Assembly (NCBI GenBank): GCA_029204225.1
Contig: MU831900.1
Coordinates: forward strand, 1-64,000
DNA: 64,000 nt
DNA from: Diphasiastrum complanatum
Taxonomy: Eukaryota > Streptophyta > Lycopodiopsida > Lycopodiales > Lycopodiaceae
Direction of reading: 5' to 3'
Shown here: positions 20,834-34,286 of the stretch, in pieces
How the letters are laid out: every line of letters begins with the position of its first letter
How positions within the stretch are numbered: the first letter of the stretch is position 1
Made by a program: the position numbers and the translations under genes
The notes under the pieces: generated by a model
Databases searched by the model: none
Told to the model about the DNA's origin: nothing
What the model saw: only the letters and a program-made list of their open reading frames with translations

Positions 20834-22306
20834 TCACATTCGGTCCAGTTCCTTCAGAGAGGACTTCAGCTTCTCTAATCGCTTTTCTGATGACAATACT
20901 GGTTTTAACATTTCTAATGCTAATTTAGAGGCATCACTCTCATTCTCATAAGGGCCAATTAGACCCGAGAGAATGAGCCAGGTCTCAAATCCTGGGCAGA
21001 AATCATTCAAAACGACTTTTCGGAGGACACAGTAAGCCTTTGGCGCTGACGGTGACAACTCCACCTCACCAATGTGCTTGGAGAGTGCTTTGTATTTAAG
21101 AAGCTCCATCGGTCCATCTGGACTATACTTGTTGCTGAAGTAGAAAATAAAGTTGTTGGGCAAGTTCCCAATGTAGTGGGCCAAAGACCTGTCCAGAGTT
21201 CCTGCTTCAACTTTCTTCTGAACGCCACCCCTTCACATAGCAAATGCATCAAGCTCCACTGCGTCCTACGTTTGGTTCAAATTATTGCAAAATGAGTATA
21301 ATGAAGACAAACAAACATAACAAAAATACACAAGTTGAATTGTTGGGTCAGACTTGCCTCGGTCCCTTCATCAATGTCTTCGGTTTGCGCAAGCTGAATT
21401 CCTTTGCCTTTGTGCTTCACGTCAGCAGTTTTCCCTTCGAGTACCTCGAATGGCCTCGTTTGAACTGGTGGTGGTTGAAGCGTTTTCAATTGGCAAAGCG
21501 CTCTTGCCAGTGCTTGCTCGGTGGTGTCCGCGTCATGGCCGATCAGCTTCTCATACGTGTTGTCAGGTTGGGTGTCAGCGAAAGTGGAACTGCCATTCTG
21601 CAAATTTACCAACGCTGCTAGCATCTCATCTTCTCGCAAGCCAAGAATATGTTGCAAGTCATGCATGAACACATACTCTTGCCCATCAATGATGATTGGA
21701 GCAAGGCCATGGATTCGAAGCATGACATCATCGGACTCATCGATATCTTCTATCTCCGCTAATGTGGATGCACCTGTCGCCTCTTGCGCAGCCAAGACTG
21801 CTTCGTGCTCCACGGATAAATCTTCCTCTTCACCCGGGTCGTGCATCTCGTTCACCTGCTCACTAGGATTGTGTTCGTTGTGGCCCACAGTCGCTGGAAA
21901 CTCATTAAGCAAAAAAATAATTGTAATCTCACCCGGATAGAAACTTCCTTCCTACACTTTCAAGATCAAAAGTTTTCAGCTGATCCTTGGTCAGCTCCAA
22001 GTAATGATCGTTACCCAAGTGACTAATAAATCTATTGAGACGAGCAATAAAGGGTCTATCTCCTTTTCATATATAACTAAGCAAGTTATATGGAATCCAC
22101 ATGATAGTTGAGCCAGGAATTTGTATGGCATAAGGCTTCAAAGTTTCATCTATATACTCACTCACATACGTGAATGCATCCGTATTAGCCCGTAGAGTGG
22201 CAAGCGTGTCTATTCTACCAGTGAACATACAATAAATACGATCTAACTGATCTAAAAACTGTGTGGGGGCTAGCAGATTGGCCAACTCTATTGTAGAGGA
22301 TGACAT
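20834..22306 (-). pseudogene. Unrecognised gene convergent to the H3-like gene
   Basis: I do not recognise this protein. From an ATG at 22,306 it reads MSSSTIELANLLAPTQFLDQ, TLKPYAIQIPGSTIMWIPYN and, after an in-frame TGA, LNRFISHLGNDHYLELTKDQ. Next come an acidic region (EEEDLSVEHE, EIEDIDESDD) and a conserved-looking IIIDGQEYVFMHDLQHILGL. The last exon (acceptor near 21,271) ends with LAHYIGNLPNNFIFYF, AYCVLRKVVLNDFCPGFETW and a charged C-terminus EKRLEKLKSSLKELDRM. A TATA element lies about 130 bp upstream. Stops and a shift near 21,240 show decay. HDLQHILGL loosely resembles the LEDLRHMLGL text near 18,500. Its position beside a transposase-like gene suggests an accessory gene of the same element. 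Confidence 0.5.
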
Positions 22307-22432
22307 TGTGATGCAACTAAGAACACTACTTTACCAGCTAACTAGTAGTCTAATTGAACAAGACAAGCTAAATTACGAGGAAAGAAATTTCAACAAAGCA
22401 AGAAATGACAACAAAATGAAAACCCCCACTCT

Positions 22433-22440
22433 CATATAGA
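22433..22440 (-). promoter_or_regulatory. TATA box of the convergent gene
   Basis: On the minus strand CTATATGAGAGTG lies about 130 bp before the ATG at 22,306 and is followed by GGGGGTTTTCATTTTG. This resembles CTATATAAGGGTG...GGGTCCTCATTTC at the H3-like promoter in both sequence and spacing. Confidence 0.45.
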
Positions 22441-22570
22441 GGGACGTGTTTCTAAAAATAGATATTATTATGAAACAAAATAAAGCATTTCTATTTATAA
22501 CAACAATCCAATTTGTCAGTAATATTTATCACAAAGGAATATTCGAATTACAATCCAACATAAATTGCTT

Positions 22571-24330
22571 CTATTCCATCTCATCAGTTTTCGTAGCTTC
22601 TCTAGCGTTGTTTTCCAAAACATTGGATGTTGGTGTCCTCGGCATCCATCTCTTTTCAACTCGAACTCTAGACATCCTCCATTCTTGATACCTTGTTTTA
22701 GCATTAGAGGATTGCCATGTCGTCTTTCTAACTGAATTTGAATTGGAGATCATTGAACTCAACTCTTCAGTTCTTGTGTTTTGAAAATGTCCTCGGCCCA
22801 AAACTCCTCTGTAAAACTATTGGAATATCCCCACCAATGCATTGCTAAGACCCTTTCCTCCGCCATGGCGTGAATTTTTGAAATATGCAGCCTTTGCCCT
22901 GTAATGACTCTTTTCCATGCCTTGCGTATTCCAGATAGCTAATGATCCGTAGGTTTTCATAAACCAAGGTCCATGAGCATAGAAGATGTGTTGTTCATAG
23001 AAAATTTGTATTAGTTTAAATCTTTATAATTACATAAATACGAAAGTAAAAAATATGAGACACACATACCATATAGTGAGTTATGTGTGTTCCTCCCTAT
23101 GCATCGATCATCAATTCAATAAATGTTTTGACTTCTCTTGCGTATCTGTCCAAATCTTCATCTCTGACAATTTCTTTGTTGATAGTTTGTGAATGCTTGC
23201 CAAACCTTAGCACGTGTACTTGCCATGCAAGGATCTGAGCCAATATTTGTTGTGCATTGACTTATTTTCTTCCAGTATTCCCATTCAACACTGCTTTCAC
23301 GTGCAGTATGATTTGACAATAAGTGTCTCGCTTTCGCACCACCCATTGAAACTTTTGCTGGAACATCTTGCGTTTTTCCACTCATCTCAACGTCTTTGGT
23401 AAGGCTCACGTGGCCCCCATGCAATCCCATATCGGATAAAATTATCTCTAGATTTCTAATGCTAACATCTGCTCTTGATTTGGGCTGCATGGTCTATTGG
23501 TAACAATAATGCAAAAATAATAATTTGTCCAGTATTCGTAATTCACCATGCATTGTGCAAAAATGGACTCTTTTGAGAGGAATGTTCAACATAGGACTCC
23601 AAGCTTTGTCTAGATTGTGCCTATTTGGTGCAAGACGTTGGTTGCAATTCAAAATACTTTTGTTCCGCCCAGATTCAAACATACAATATATACAAAAATT
23701 CTTTGCATTTGCACCAAGACCACAACCGTACATGCATTTCAAGGTCTTCAAATCAGCAGCTAGGTGCCATTCTACAGCAAAGCTTTCTCCTTCAACATTG
23801 AGCAATTTGCTTTCATTTTGTGCATGTATTATCTTAGATATACTACATTTTTCAAATAGCCACTCAAGTACGTCGTGAAACTCCTTAGGAACTTCAAATG
23901 CAGCTATCCACCATATGTGATTTTCGGATTGCACGCTAAATTCCTTACAATAACTTCCACCAAACTGTTGAAATTCACGATTCATCAAGGTGATTGTGAC
24001 ACGTTCAAGTTTACACCCTTTTACGATTTCTGTTTCGTCCAACTTAATAATAAATATAACTTTACCTCCGCAATATGTAAAACAAAAATTTCATTACGAA
24101 AACATATTAGTTGAAGAAAAGCATACAATTGAAAACCGAAATCCACAATAAATGTTCTTACTATTTGTTTTAACTTCGTAATGTCGGATCATCATCGCTT
24201 GGACCTTTTTCAGATCTAAGAATATATTGTTGCCTTGATGATAATGAAAACATGTCGGAGGTCCTTTCTTCTTATTGGTTACTGTAAAAGAATCTTCAAT
24301 ATGCTGAAACTCTCCTAATTCAGAGAGCAA
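22571..24330 (-). pseudogene. DDE-transposase-like gene, superfamily unassigned, broken
   Basis: Exons on the minus strand. The first (24,330 to about 24,165) has GPPTCFHYHQGNNIFLDLKK and ends at an A/GTAAGA donor. The second (about 24,075-23,070, donor near 23,069) begins VIFIIKLDETEIVKG, then EWHLAADLKTLKCMYGCG, NAKNFCIYC and RVHFCTMHGELRILDKLL. The third carries GSLAIWNTQGMEKSHYRAKA and AYFKNSRHGGG, then a basic tail ending near 22,571. The candidate catalytic set is D (about 24,038), D (about 23,753) and E (about 23,543), with a CxxC between the second D and a CTMHxE motif. This is the layout of several poorly classified eukaryotic DDE transposases. Damage includes an in-frame TAG after HYCYQ and frame changes. 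What it cuts is unknown. Confidence 0.55.
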
Positions 24331-24369
24331 AATCGAATTGCATTCTCGTTTGGTGGATTCAACAAGTTT

Positions 24370-24960
24370 ATAAGTAGGTTAAGAATTTTTTTGAGCAGCT
24401 ACCTATCCCTTTGAGGTCGCCCACCAACAAGCAATCTTCTGCACCAAACCGCTCTTCAAACAGCATTCGATTGGATTCAAACCAATCACAAATGCCAAGC
24501 AACCCTCCAAAAGAATTTTTCAGCTCCAATCTTTGCTTGCCTTCTGATTCAGCCGACAATTCCCTGTCTCAGAGTCCTTTTAACAGTTTCGAGTCGTTCC
24601 ACGAATCTCCACAGACTCGGTTTTGTGCTTCCTAGCCAACAAACCGTCGTAAATTCGCAGCTCTCTGTTCTTGTCCGGTAATTGTAGCCACCAAGGGCTC
24701 TGATTCCAAGTTAAGAAAATAGTTTAAAAACCCGACCGGATCAATCACCACAGCACAACGTCAAGTGCAATAAGACAAGACGACAAAATTGCTCTCCACA
24801 AATTGTATATTCAACTGATAAGCAAGTACAAAGATAAAGTTGCTTAAAAGCACTCAAAGGGCTCGTAAAAGAAAGACGGCCCGACAATTCTAGAACTGAG
24901 CACACATGGTGCCGTCGAAATAAGAAAGCACTGTATACGTCGATCATTGATATTTTAACT
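24370..24960 (-). mobile_element. LTR retrotransposon fossil: LTR end, primer site and leader
   Basis: On the minus strand a region shaped like the end of an LTR (24,960 to about 24,713) is followed by TTGGAATCAGAGCCC, a primer-binding-site-like sequence (compare TGGTATCAGAGC). An Arg/Glu-rich gag-leader-like reading (EQRAANLRRFV, then FGGLLGICDWFESNRMLFEE) follows down to 24,370. No other parts are visible and the family is uncertain. Broken. Confidence 0.4.
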
Positions 24961-27100
<2,140 letters not shown>

Positions 27101-28076
27101 TTTGCCGATTGCCACTTGGACTTTTTTCAATGGTTGATTATAGAGACCGGCCAAAATCAGAATGTTTTAAACAAAATCCAACAATGGTGGTGCTCTGCTT
27201 TAAATCATCTAGTGCCATCAATAAACTTTGCTACTACCATTCCTTTTTGGGGCACATCACATCAAAATGTTGAAAGTTCAACCAAAACACAATTTCATGT
27301 GGCCATTCACCTACCTGCTCCTGCTGCATCTGCTGCTTCCACCTTCCTTGTTCCTTCTGCCTGCTGGCCTGCTTCTCTGCACTCCTCTTCTACTTTCACT
27401 GATTTTTTGGTGATCTCGCTATCTCGCCATTGCTTGTCTTGAAGTGCTTGCTCTAAAGCTTTTCTTTCACTTCAATCTTCCCTTTCTGATGTTGCTCTCT
27501 TCCCTTGCAATTTGAGATTTGTGGGTGCCTGGATGATGTGTCTCGGATTTGCAGTCTTAGGGCACCCACTGGGTTGTCTTTGATTTGTGGGTTTTGAAGG
27601 CAGATCCAGGCAGATGTGGATGATCACTTCAGCTGGGGAAGTTTCCTGCCATAATGAGAAGTGATCTGTTTGTCAAAAGCAGCAGCTGAAATGAATGTGT
27701 CTAGATTATGTTTCTGCAAGGTTGGTCGTTTTTAACTTTGAAGCTTTATCTTTCATAGGCCGGAAAACTGTAGCAGGAACCTACTATTGCATGCATGAAA
27801 ATATTTCCTTGTGAAGCGAGATAAAAAAATCAGCAAGTTAATTTTATCTATGAGAAGCAAAGTGAAGATTTCTTTGCTTATACCAAAGACCTTGTAAGTG
27901 GACTGTATGAAGTTGAAAGTTGCAGTTTTTTCTCTTATGTTTGTGGACCATTTCAGTGTTCGCATTTTCGTATGCTTATAGTACAATCACCAAAGCGATA
28001 GCTGGAATTGGTACTTAAAACTTGTTCCGGAAGCTAAATTGTTCTCGAATTTGTTTGTTATGATCAAATTTTTCAG

Positions 28077-29738
28077 ATGGGCACAAGGTCACAATCTAGT
28101 CCAGTTAATAAAGCTCGTGCTAGTACTGGTAAAGGTAAGAACCAATCCAATCGCATTGTGCATGGATATTCTGTGGTGAAGGGCACTGCAAATCATCCAT
28201 TGGAAGATTATTTTGTAGCAGAGTATAGGTCATCTGGGAACCATGAGCTCGGGCTTTTTGCTATATTTGATGGTCACCTGGGGAACAGTGTACCTGCCTT
28301 TTTGCAAAATCATCTCTTCAACAACATTTTAAATGAGGTATTTAAGAGATTGTAATCCATGACACGGGTTTCTAGGCACATAGTAGAATCTTTGATGCGA
28401 TTTGGTTCCTCTCCATTCACATTCTGGATCTACCATTAATATTTTTCCTGCAATCATGAGCCCCTGAGATGTACAAATATTTCCAATCAGAAAAAGGTTT
28501 TGGTAGATTTTCTGATTAAACGTTTTAATGAAATTTTGGCCAAGACTTGTCAATGCTAATCAAAGGTTTATACATTCTCAATCTATCACAATGCAATTCT
28601 TTCCTGAATGTCTGATGCTTCTGTGGAACGGTTTTTGTATAGGCTACTTCTGTGTCTATCAGGTTCGTAGATAGTAGAATTTATTTGTAACGATTTTTAT
28701 AAATTTTTCTGATTGAGTGATCTCTTTGCAAGGAAGATGGTTGTATGAGACTTGATTGCAATGCAGCCAGGGTTCTTGAAGGATCCGGCAAATGCAATAA
28801 AAAATGCATACAGCCAGACGGATCGAATAATCTTGGATAGAGAAGCTATGCTGGGTAGTGGTGGTTCTACTGCGGTGACAGCCATTCTGCTCGATGGGAA
28901 GCGCTTGCTTATAGCTAACATTGGAGACTCCAGGGCAGTGCTGAGCAGAGCAGGCAAAGGAGTTCAGCTCTCTGTAGACCATGAGCCTAGCGAGCCATCA
29001 GAGAGGGTGAACATCCAAAATAGGGGTGGCTTTGTCTTGAATATGCCAGGTGCTCAGATGTGTGCAAAAATTTTCCCCTAGCTCTCTGCATTTGGCTTTT
29101 AGTCAACATTCGTAGTGTGCAATCATCACGTCTGAGTTTTCTGCTCTGTATCATTAATCTACAGGAGATGTTCCTCGAGTCGACGGGCAGCTGGCTGTCG
29201 CAAGAGCTTTTGGTGATAAGAATCTGAAAGAGCACTTGAGTGCAGATCCAGATATCAAAGAGGAGACGGTTGATCCAGCAACTGAGTTCCTTATCCTTGC
29301 CAGTGATGGCCTTTGGAAGGTAAGCTTTTGCTGTACAATGCACATTGACTCATTTTGCAAGGATAGGGAAAGTTAGAATCAAAAGGGCCATGCCTGCAAA
29401 CCCTTGATATTTTTTGGAGTCTTCACATGATTCACATTCATCTCGTGTTAAAAGCGTGCTATATGGAAATCTTTTATCAATCTTCTGTGGTACAGCGATG
29501 TAGCTTGCTTCATGTCAACTGCCTGTAAAGGTCATACATAGTACTTAAATTTGAATTAGTTGTGTTTGAGGCTTTTCATTCTACTGTTGGATTGTCGAAG
29601 GTGGTGCAAAATCAAGAGGCTGTTGATTTGGTCAGAAAAATCCGTAATCCCAAAGCTGCAGCAAAACGGCTGACTGATGAAGCCCTTAGCCGGAAAAGCA
29701 AAGACGATATATCTTGCATTGTTGTTAGGTTTCGATAA
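28077..29738 (+). CDS. PP2C-type Ser/Thr protein phosphatase, clade F-like, 4 coding exons
   Basis: Mg2+/Mn2+-dependent phosphatase that removes phosphate from Ser/Thr of target proteins, cytosolic or nuclear by family. Coding exons: 28,077-28,337, 28,767-29,049, 29,165-29,319 and 29,601-29,738, all with GT/AG borders and compatible phases, giving 278 residues, the usual length. Seen motifs: [28 protein letters not shown] (metal-binding DGH), [66 protein letters not shown] and the terminal [13 protein letters not shown]. These match the small Arabidopsis PP2Cs of the At1g34750 kind. The ATG follows a TTTTTCAG acceptor directly, so a 5'-UTR intron is likely. No transit peptide or membrane segment. 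All catalytic aspartates are present and no lesion is seen, so the gene looks functional. The exact orthologue is unknown. Confidence 0.95.
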
Positions 29739-30780
29739 GCATCAATTCTGCAGTCTGCGCTGCGCATCTCTTTGATGGTAGGTCTTCAATTCCGCGGCTA
29801 CTCTGAACTTCTACTTTAATCTATGCAGTACTCTGCCAGGCGTACTAGAGGCAAATCAAAGTCTTAGCTGGTAACATAGTATTTTCTTAACAATTTCTCG
29901 CTTCTTGCCAGTTTTGGACTCAGGTACAATGGCATACTGCCATGTTGCCGCTGACCTGGAATTGACAAGTGCTTTGCGCCGAGCTTGCTCAATTTCTTCT
30001 GGAATTACATACTCAATCTATTGTGGCTGTTGAAAGCCAGAAGCTTTTTATCAAGATTAATGCAATGGAGCACATGAACGAATATAATGCTGAGCATGAG
30101 CTCATCATATATCTGCAGAAAACTACAAGTTACTGGATTAAATTTTTTTCCGAATTCCGGCTTTGCCTACAAGAAGTCAAAAATCAATAAAAATCTTATG
30201 AAATTATAAAGTGAGAAATGTCCTGTCTTTAAGTATGTGAGTCCAAACTTTGGGGGTAGTAGGGCATTGATAGTTTCACTATAACTCAAATCAATCTTTT
30301 GCAGCTGTTCAATTTGTTCACAGGGGATAGTGTAGATTTTCACATTTTTCATTTGTAAGAGCAATGAGGGTATTGATGTTGCTGATCGTACCTGTTACAG
30401 ATCCAAATATTTTTGTTTGTTGGCCTTATGATTTTTGTTTTGGTTGTGTAGAGCATTGATCGGCCACTAGGTAGTTTTGTTTGTACCAAGCCTTTACTGC
30501 TCTTCTCTATCATAACACAGATTGTGAATCATCCAACGGGGTTGGCTCAACTCATTAGCTTTTGGCATCCAAAGTTTCTTTGGTTCCGAAATTCAAGCCC
30601 CCCTTGGAAACCAAGATGCATAAAACAGATTGTCATGGAGTATGTGCTTTAAGATTTGTATGCATTCCATTTCCGTTATGTTGTATATAGACCACAAGAA
30701 ATTAGATGCCAAGAGATATGGCTAAAAACCTGAAGCAAGAATGACTGAGCTTCTACTAAGATTCTGATCATTATTTCCCC
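29739..30780 (+). other. PP2C 3' region and intergenic DNA
   Basis: The 3' UTR of the PP2C gene must lie here; its end is not evident. A GT/AG pair (near 29,778 and 29,921) could be a 3'-UTR intron. No other gene is seen. Confidence 0.35.
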
Positions 30781-31448
30781 CCTCCCTCAACCTTTCCTGC
30801 TGCTCGCGATGCCTGTGCGCTGTGACGCGTGCTGTGTACATGTGACTCGGGCAGCTGCCCGGGAAAACCCGCCCCCCGTGCGCTTTCCTGGCCCCGCCCC
30901 CTTCCCGCTCCGACGTTCAAAAATGGAGCACTACTTTGCTTCTTCCTCGTCATCATAGGTATTCCGCCATCGCCATCGCGAGCGGCAGATGCTCCTCCTT
31001 ATTGGCAGCGGCTACCTGCAATGGCAGCTGTTTTCTATGAAGGATTTGCAAAGTTGGAGGCCGGGGTATGCTGCTGCTGCTGGTACTACTGGATCGTACC
31101 GGAATTCCATGAGGCGACTGATAGCGCCTGCGGACAGGAAGGCTATGGCCCTCTGGTTTTGAACTAAAGCTTGCAATGAGTCATTCTTTACTATCGCTGT
31201 GTCAGCAAAGGTTTTGTTCCAAAAGGAATACGTTGAATTTTACATTGCGAGAGGGATTATTATCTCTAAATTATGGCTGTGCAAGTTGCAAACCTAGACT
31301 ATGGGGGTTTCGAGATGAACGTGTGCAAGCAAAACGCCAACGAGTACAAAGTCCGTTGGATGAGCCAGTTGCACTTCAGAAGACTCTGACAAAAGAACTC
31401 TCCGACTACACATTCGTTCGATGGCAGCAACAAGCTAGAGAGAACTGA
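30780..31448 (+). other. CpG-rich patch with short ORFs
   Basis: Between 30,790 and 31,100 the DNA turns GC- and CpG-rich (CCGCCCCC, GACGCGTGC), unlike its AT-rich neighbours. Two modest plus-strand frames follow: 30,829-31,167, and 31,176-31,448, which reads FCSKRNTLNFTLREGLLSLN and ends ELSDYTFVRWQQQAREN. I know neither. This might be the first exon and promoter island of an undetected or dead gene, a processed fragment, or chance. Confidence 0.3.
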
Positions 31449-32410
31449 TTGCATAGATGTCCTTTGAGACTACTCCATGGATACAAGGCTCAATTCCTTT
31501 TACAAGTAAAATTCCGTAGTTTACTCAGAGCCTAATCTTTTAAACTATAATTAGAATAACTAAAGATCTTTTGACAACTATATAAACATTTGAGCGTTTG
31601 AAGAGAAGGAGATGATCAATCAATGTATTCACAGAGACCAAACAACCAAAAGCAGTTTTCTAGTAGCTAACTCCTCAGAGTTATGATCATTTTTAAAGAG
31701 AGTAAAGAGTATTATGAAAGATAGCATTCATTAGCTTTTGTAAGTAGGATCACGCACTTCGTGCGATTGTTTTGTGATTTGATACCATTGTTATTACAAC
31801 ACCCTTTTATACAAAAGCACTATTTTTCATATCAGTTGTATTCATGTTGAATGTTTGAATGCCTTTCAATCTTTCTCACCATTATTAAAACTTATCTGTC
31901 AGAAATAGAAAATAGCACAGCTATCTCAGACACCTAAATCGTTCGCATTCTCTATGGTTGTCTATGACACCTACTCTAACATTTTAATCAAATCAGAACT
32001 ACTCTAGTTCTTAGTCTCTAAGTAATCCAAGATCCTTATTCGTCATTTTTCAGCTATTTCATCATTTTTTTTCTTTGTTTGAGGGTGACGGCCTCTATTC
32101 TGCTGTGGCCTATCAGACCACCCTTTGTGTGTGTCAGTTTGCCATCATCCCCAACAGAGTGGTATTAGAGCCTGGTTTTGGATTTAATAGTCTTAAAATT
32201 AAGAACCTTATACATTCTTATTTTCTAGAGCTAGTTTTATATCTGATTTGACATTCATCAATTCATTCTAGAAGTTGCAATGTTTTTACATTCTTCCCAA
32301 ATAGACTAATAATTACATGATACAAATCTCAATAAAATGATCTACTCCAAATAAATTTGCAAATTTGTGCAAACAAAAAAATTTAAATACCATGAAAATT
32401 GAGCTAATAT
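31449..32410. mobile_element. LTR end with Copia-type primer site, fragment
   Basis: CCCCAACA at about 32,149-32,156, followed after three bases by TGGTATTAGAGCC (32,160), has the form of an LTR end plus a Met-tRNA primer-binding site (usual TGGTATCAGAGC). The LTR start could be TGTTGAATG near 31,850 but is not certain. The body of that element is missing beyond about 32,400. Old. Confidence 0.4.
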
Positions 32411-33010
32411 TTAGTATCTAAAATGCATCATCATCGGTATCAACACCTCCAGACTCAACATCATTATTAGAATCTGTAGAAGGTGAAAAGGTAGATGAGC
32501 CATCCTCTTCCACAAGAACATCATCCTCATCTTTATGCAAACCGAATTTAGCTTCAATTTGTTTACGTGTTCTTCTGGAGGATGTTCCAGTCTCGTTAGG
32601 GTAGACTTTGGTTGGAAGCCGTGCTTTGACAATATCTTTTGTCGTCTTTCTAATGCGACCCGATTTAGTTTGTTGAAAATCAAACACAAGAATATCAACT
32701 TCATCAAGAACAAGTACACTTGTGTGCGGTTGTCTTTGGCTCCCTTTTGTTTTCTTTTTCCAGATGCATTGGTCACCATTTCTGAACTATTCTTTCCATT
32801 AAATGGATTAGAATGTTCTGTTTGAAACCAATGTACCACAATGGATTCAAGTTTTCCATTTGAAGATTTTGATAAATTAAGAACTTTGGACAACCAGAAA
32901 GAATGACCAAGTGGATCATCATCAGCAAGAGTAGTAGCGATGGTACCAACTTTCATGTCTTGTACACTTCTGTGCCACATATTCATAAGGTCCTCTTGCC
33001 TTTGACGAGA
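32411..33010 (-). pseudogene. C-terminal fragment of a transposase-associated plant protein
   Basis: The minus strand reads MNMWHRSVQDMKVGTIATTL, then GHSFWLSKVLNLSK, SIVVHWFQ (an FWLxKV...VxW module seen, from memory, at the C-termini of uncharacterised transposon proteins) and KRKQKGAKDNRT. After one frame change near 32,700 it continues VLVLDEVDILVFDFQQTKSG, RIRKTTKDIVKARLP and an acidic end ESGGVDTDDDAF. This looks like the last two exons of a larger gene whose front is absent. It could be a tail from the same class as the transposase-like gene at 22.6-24.3 kb; that link is inference. Confidence 0.4.
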
Positions 33011-33099
33011 TCTTCAAGCACACAAATACATCTCTCTTGATGGTGCATTACCTAGCATATTCATTTTACAGACAACATTAGAATCACATTTAGTGGTGC

Positions 33100-33567
33100 A
33101 CAATAAATGGGCAATATCCAATTATGATACAAGATCAAGGTGAGCCTTCTGCTTTTGTTGGCAAGAAGAAAGATAGATCTAAGTTAACATGTTTCTATTG
33201 TGGAGTGTTTCAAGAAGAAAAGAGATCAAGGTGAGAAGCAAGACAATTTCATTTTTTATGAGGAGGTGTTGATGAGCAAAATTCAAGTGATTCTTTTTTT
33301 ATGTCTTCTTGTTTACTAACCAGTGATGGAGATATTGATCCATGGTGGATTGATAGTGGAGCAAGCTTTCATATGACATGTCACAAAGAGTAATTTACTT
33401 CTTTGGTGCCTTATGAAGGAGAGAAGAAGGTCATCAACATGGCCAATGATGGTAAAGTTGTTATCAAGGGCACTGGTACTATTCATATTTTTTCTCTCAT
33501 CTACAAACAAGAATGTAAGCTTGACGAATGTTTTTTTCATACCTTTCATTACTAAGAATGTTCTTAG
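33100..33567 (+). mobile_element. Copia fossil: gag end and protease
   Basis: A short Ty1/Copia piece with a degraded zinc-knuckle region (LTCFYCGVF) and a protease site region PWWIDSGASFHMTCHKE. It closely resembles the protease segment of the minus-strand element near 56,340, so both belong to the TGTGAAAA family. It is cut on the right by the LTR of another Copia family at 33,568. Broken. Confidence 0.7.
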
Positions 33568-34286
33568 TGTTAGATTTTAATACTCAGCCTTAACAATCAT
33601 TCAAGTAATGAGAATCTTGAAAACAGCTCTAGGCCGACTACATATTTCAGACCTTCACATTTTTTGCAATCTTTGTTTATCCCTTAAAACATTTTTTAGG
33701 CACCTTCATCTTTTTTGCCCTCTTCGCCTTTTTGCACCTTCGAGAAAATGCAACACAATAACCAAAATGCCTTGAAATCCATTTCAGGCATACCTTTAGA
33801 ATTTACATATTTTCTCTGTTCAAAGGCACCTTCGGATTTTTCGGGTTTTTAGTAACAGTGGCAGACCGACTTCGCCAAACTATCATCAACACCCTAAAAC
33901 AATTGGACAGCTGAATATCCGATGGGCAGTTACCTACTTTGTACATATACAAAGACTGGTGTAAATAACATTCAATGCTTGTAAGATATTTTTGACACTT
34001 GCAATTATATACTACTAGCTGAATCAAGCTAAGTAAGGTTTTTAATCATCAGAGTTTTTTATAGCTAGCATAATCATGCTCAACATTCAAGCTGAAGTTA
34101 TCACTTCAAGCTATTGTACTCACTGTTGATATTAATCAGAGTGCAATTTTTGTCCCACTACTGTATTGTTCTATTGCGCAATTTTATGAATCATTTATCT
34201 TGAATATTTCTGCTGCTAACTGTTGCGTTTCCATTCCTAAATGACCACGCTCAAGCTTCCGCTGCCTGTCCTCTCGATTTACAACA
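33568..34286 (+). mobile_element. 5' LTR of a Copia element (TGTTAGAT family)
   Basis: The LTR opens TGTTAGATTTTAA and closes TTTACAACA. It is directly followed by TGGTATCAAAGCGG, a Met-tRNA primer-binding site. The length of 719 bp is inferred from these two edges. No matching 3' LTR exists in the window, so age cannot be estimated. Confidence 0.65.

Noticed and set aside
27116-27442. 108-codon frame upstream of PP2C
   Set aside because: Leu/Ser-rich translation of pyrimidine-rich 5'-leader DNA; no domain. More likely PP2C promoter or 5' UTR.
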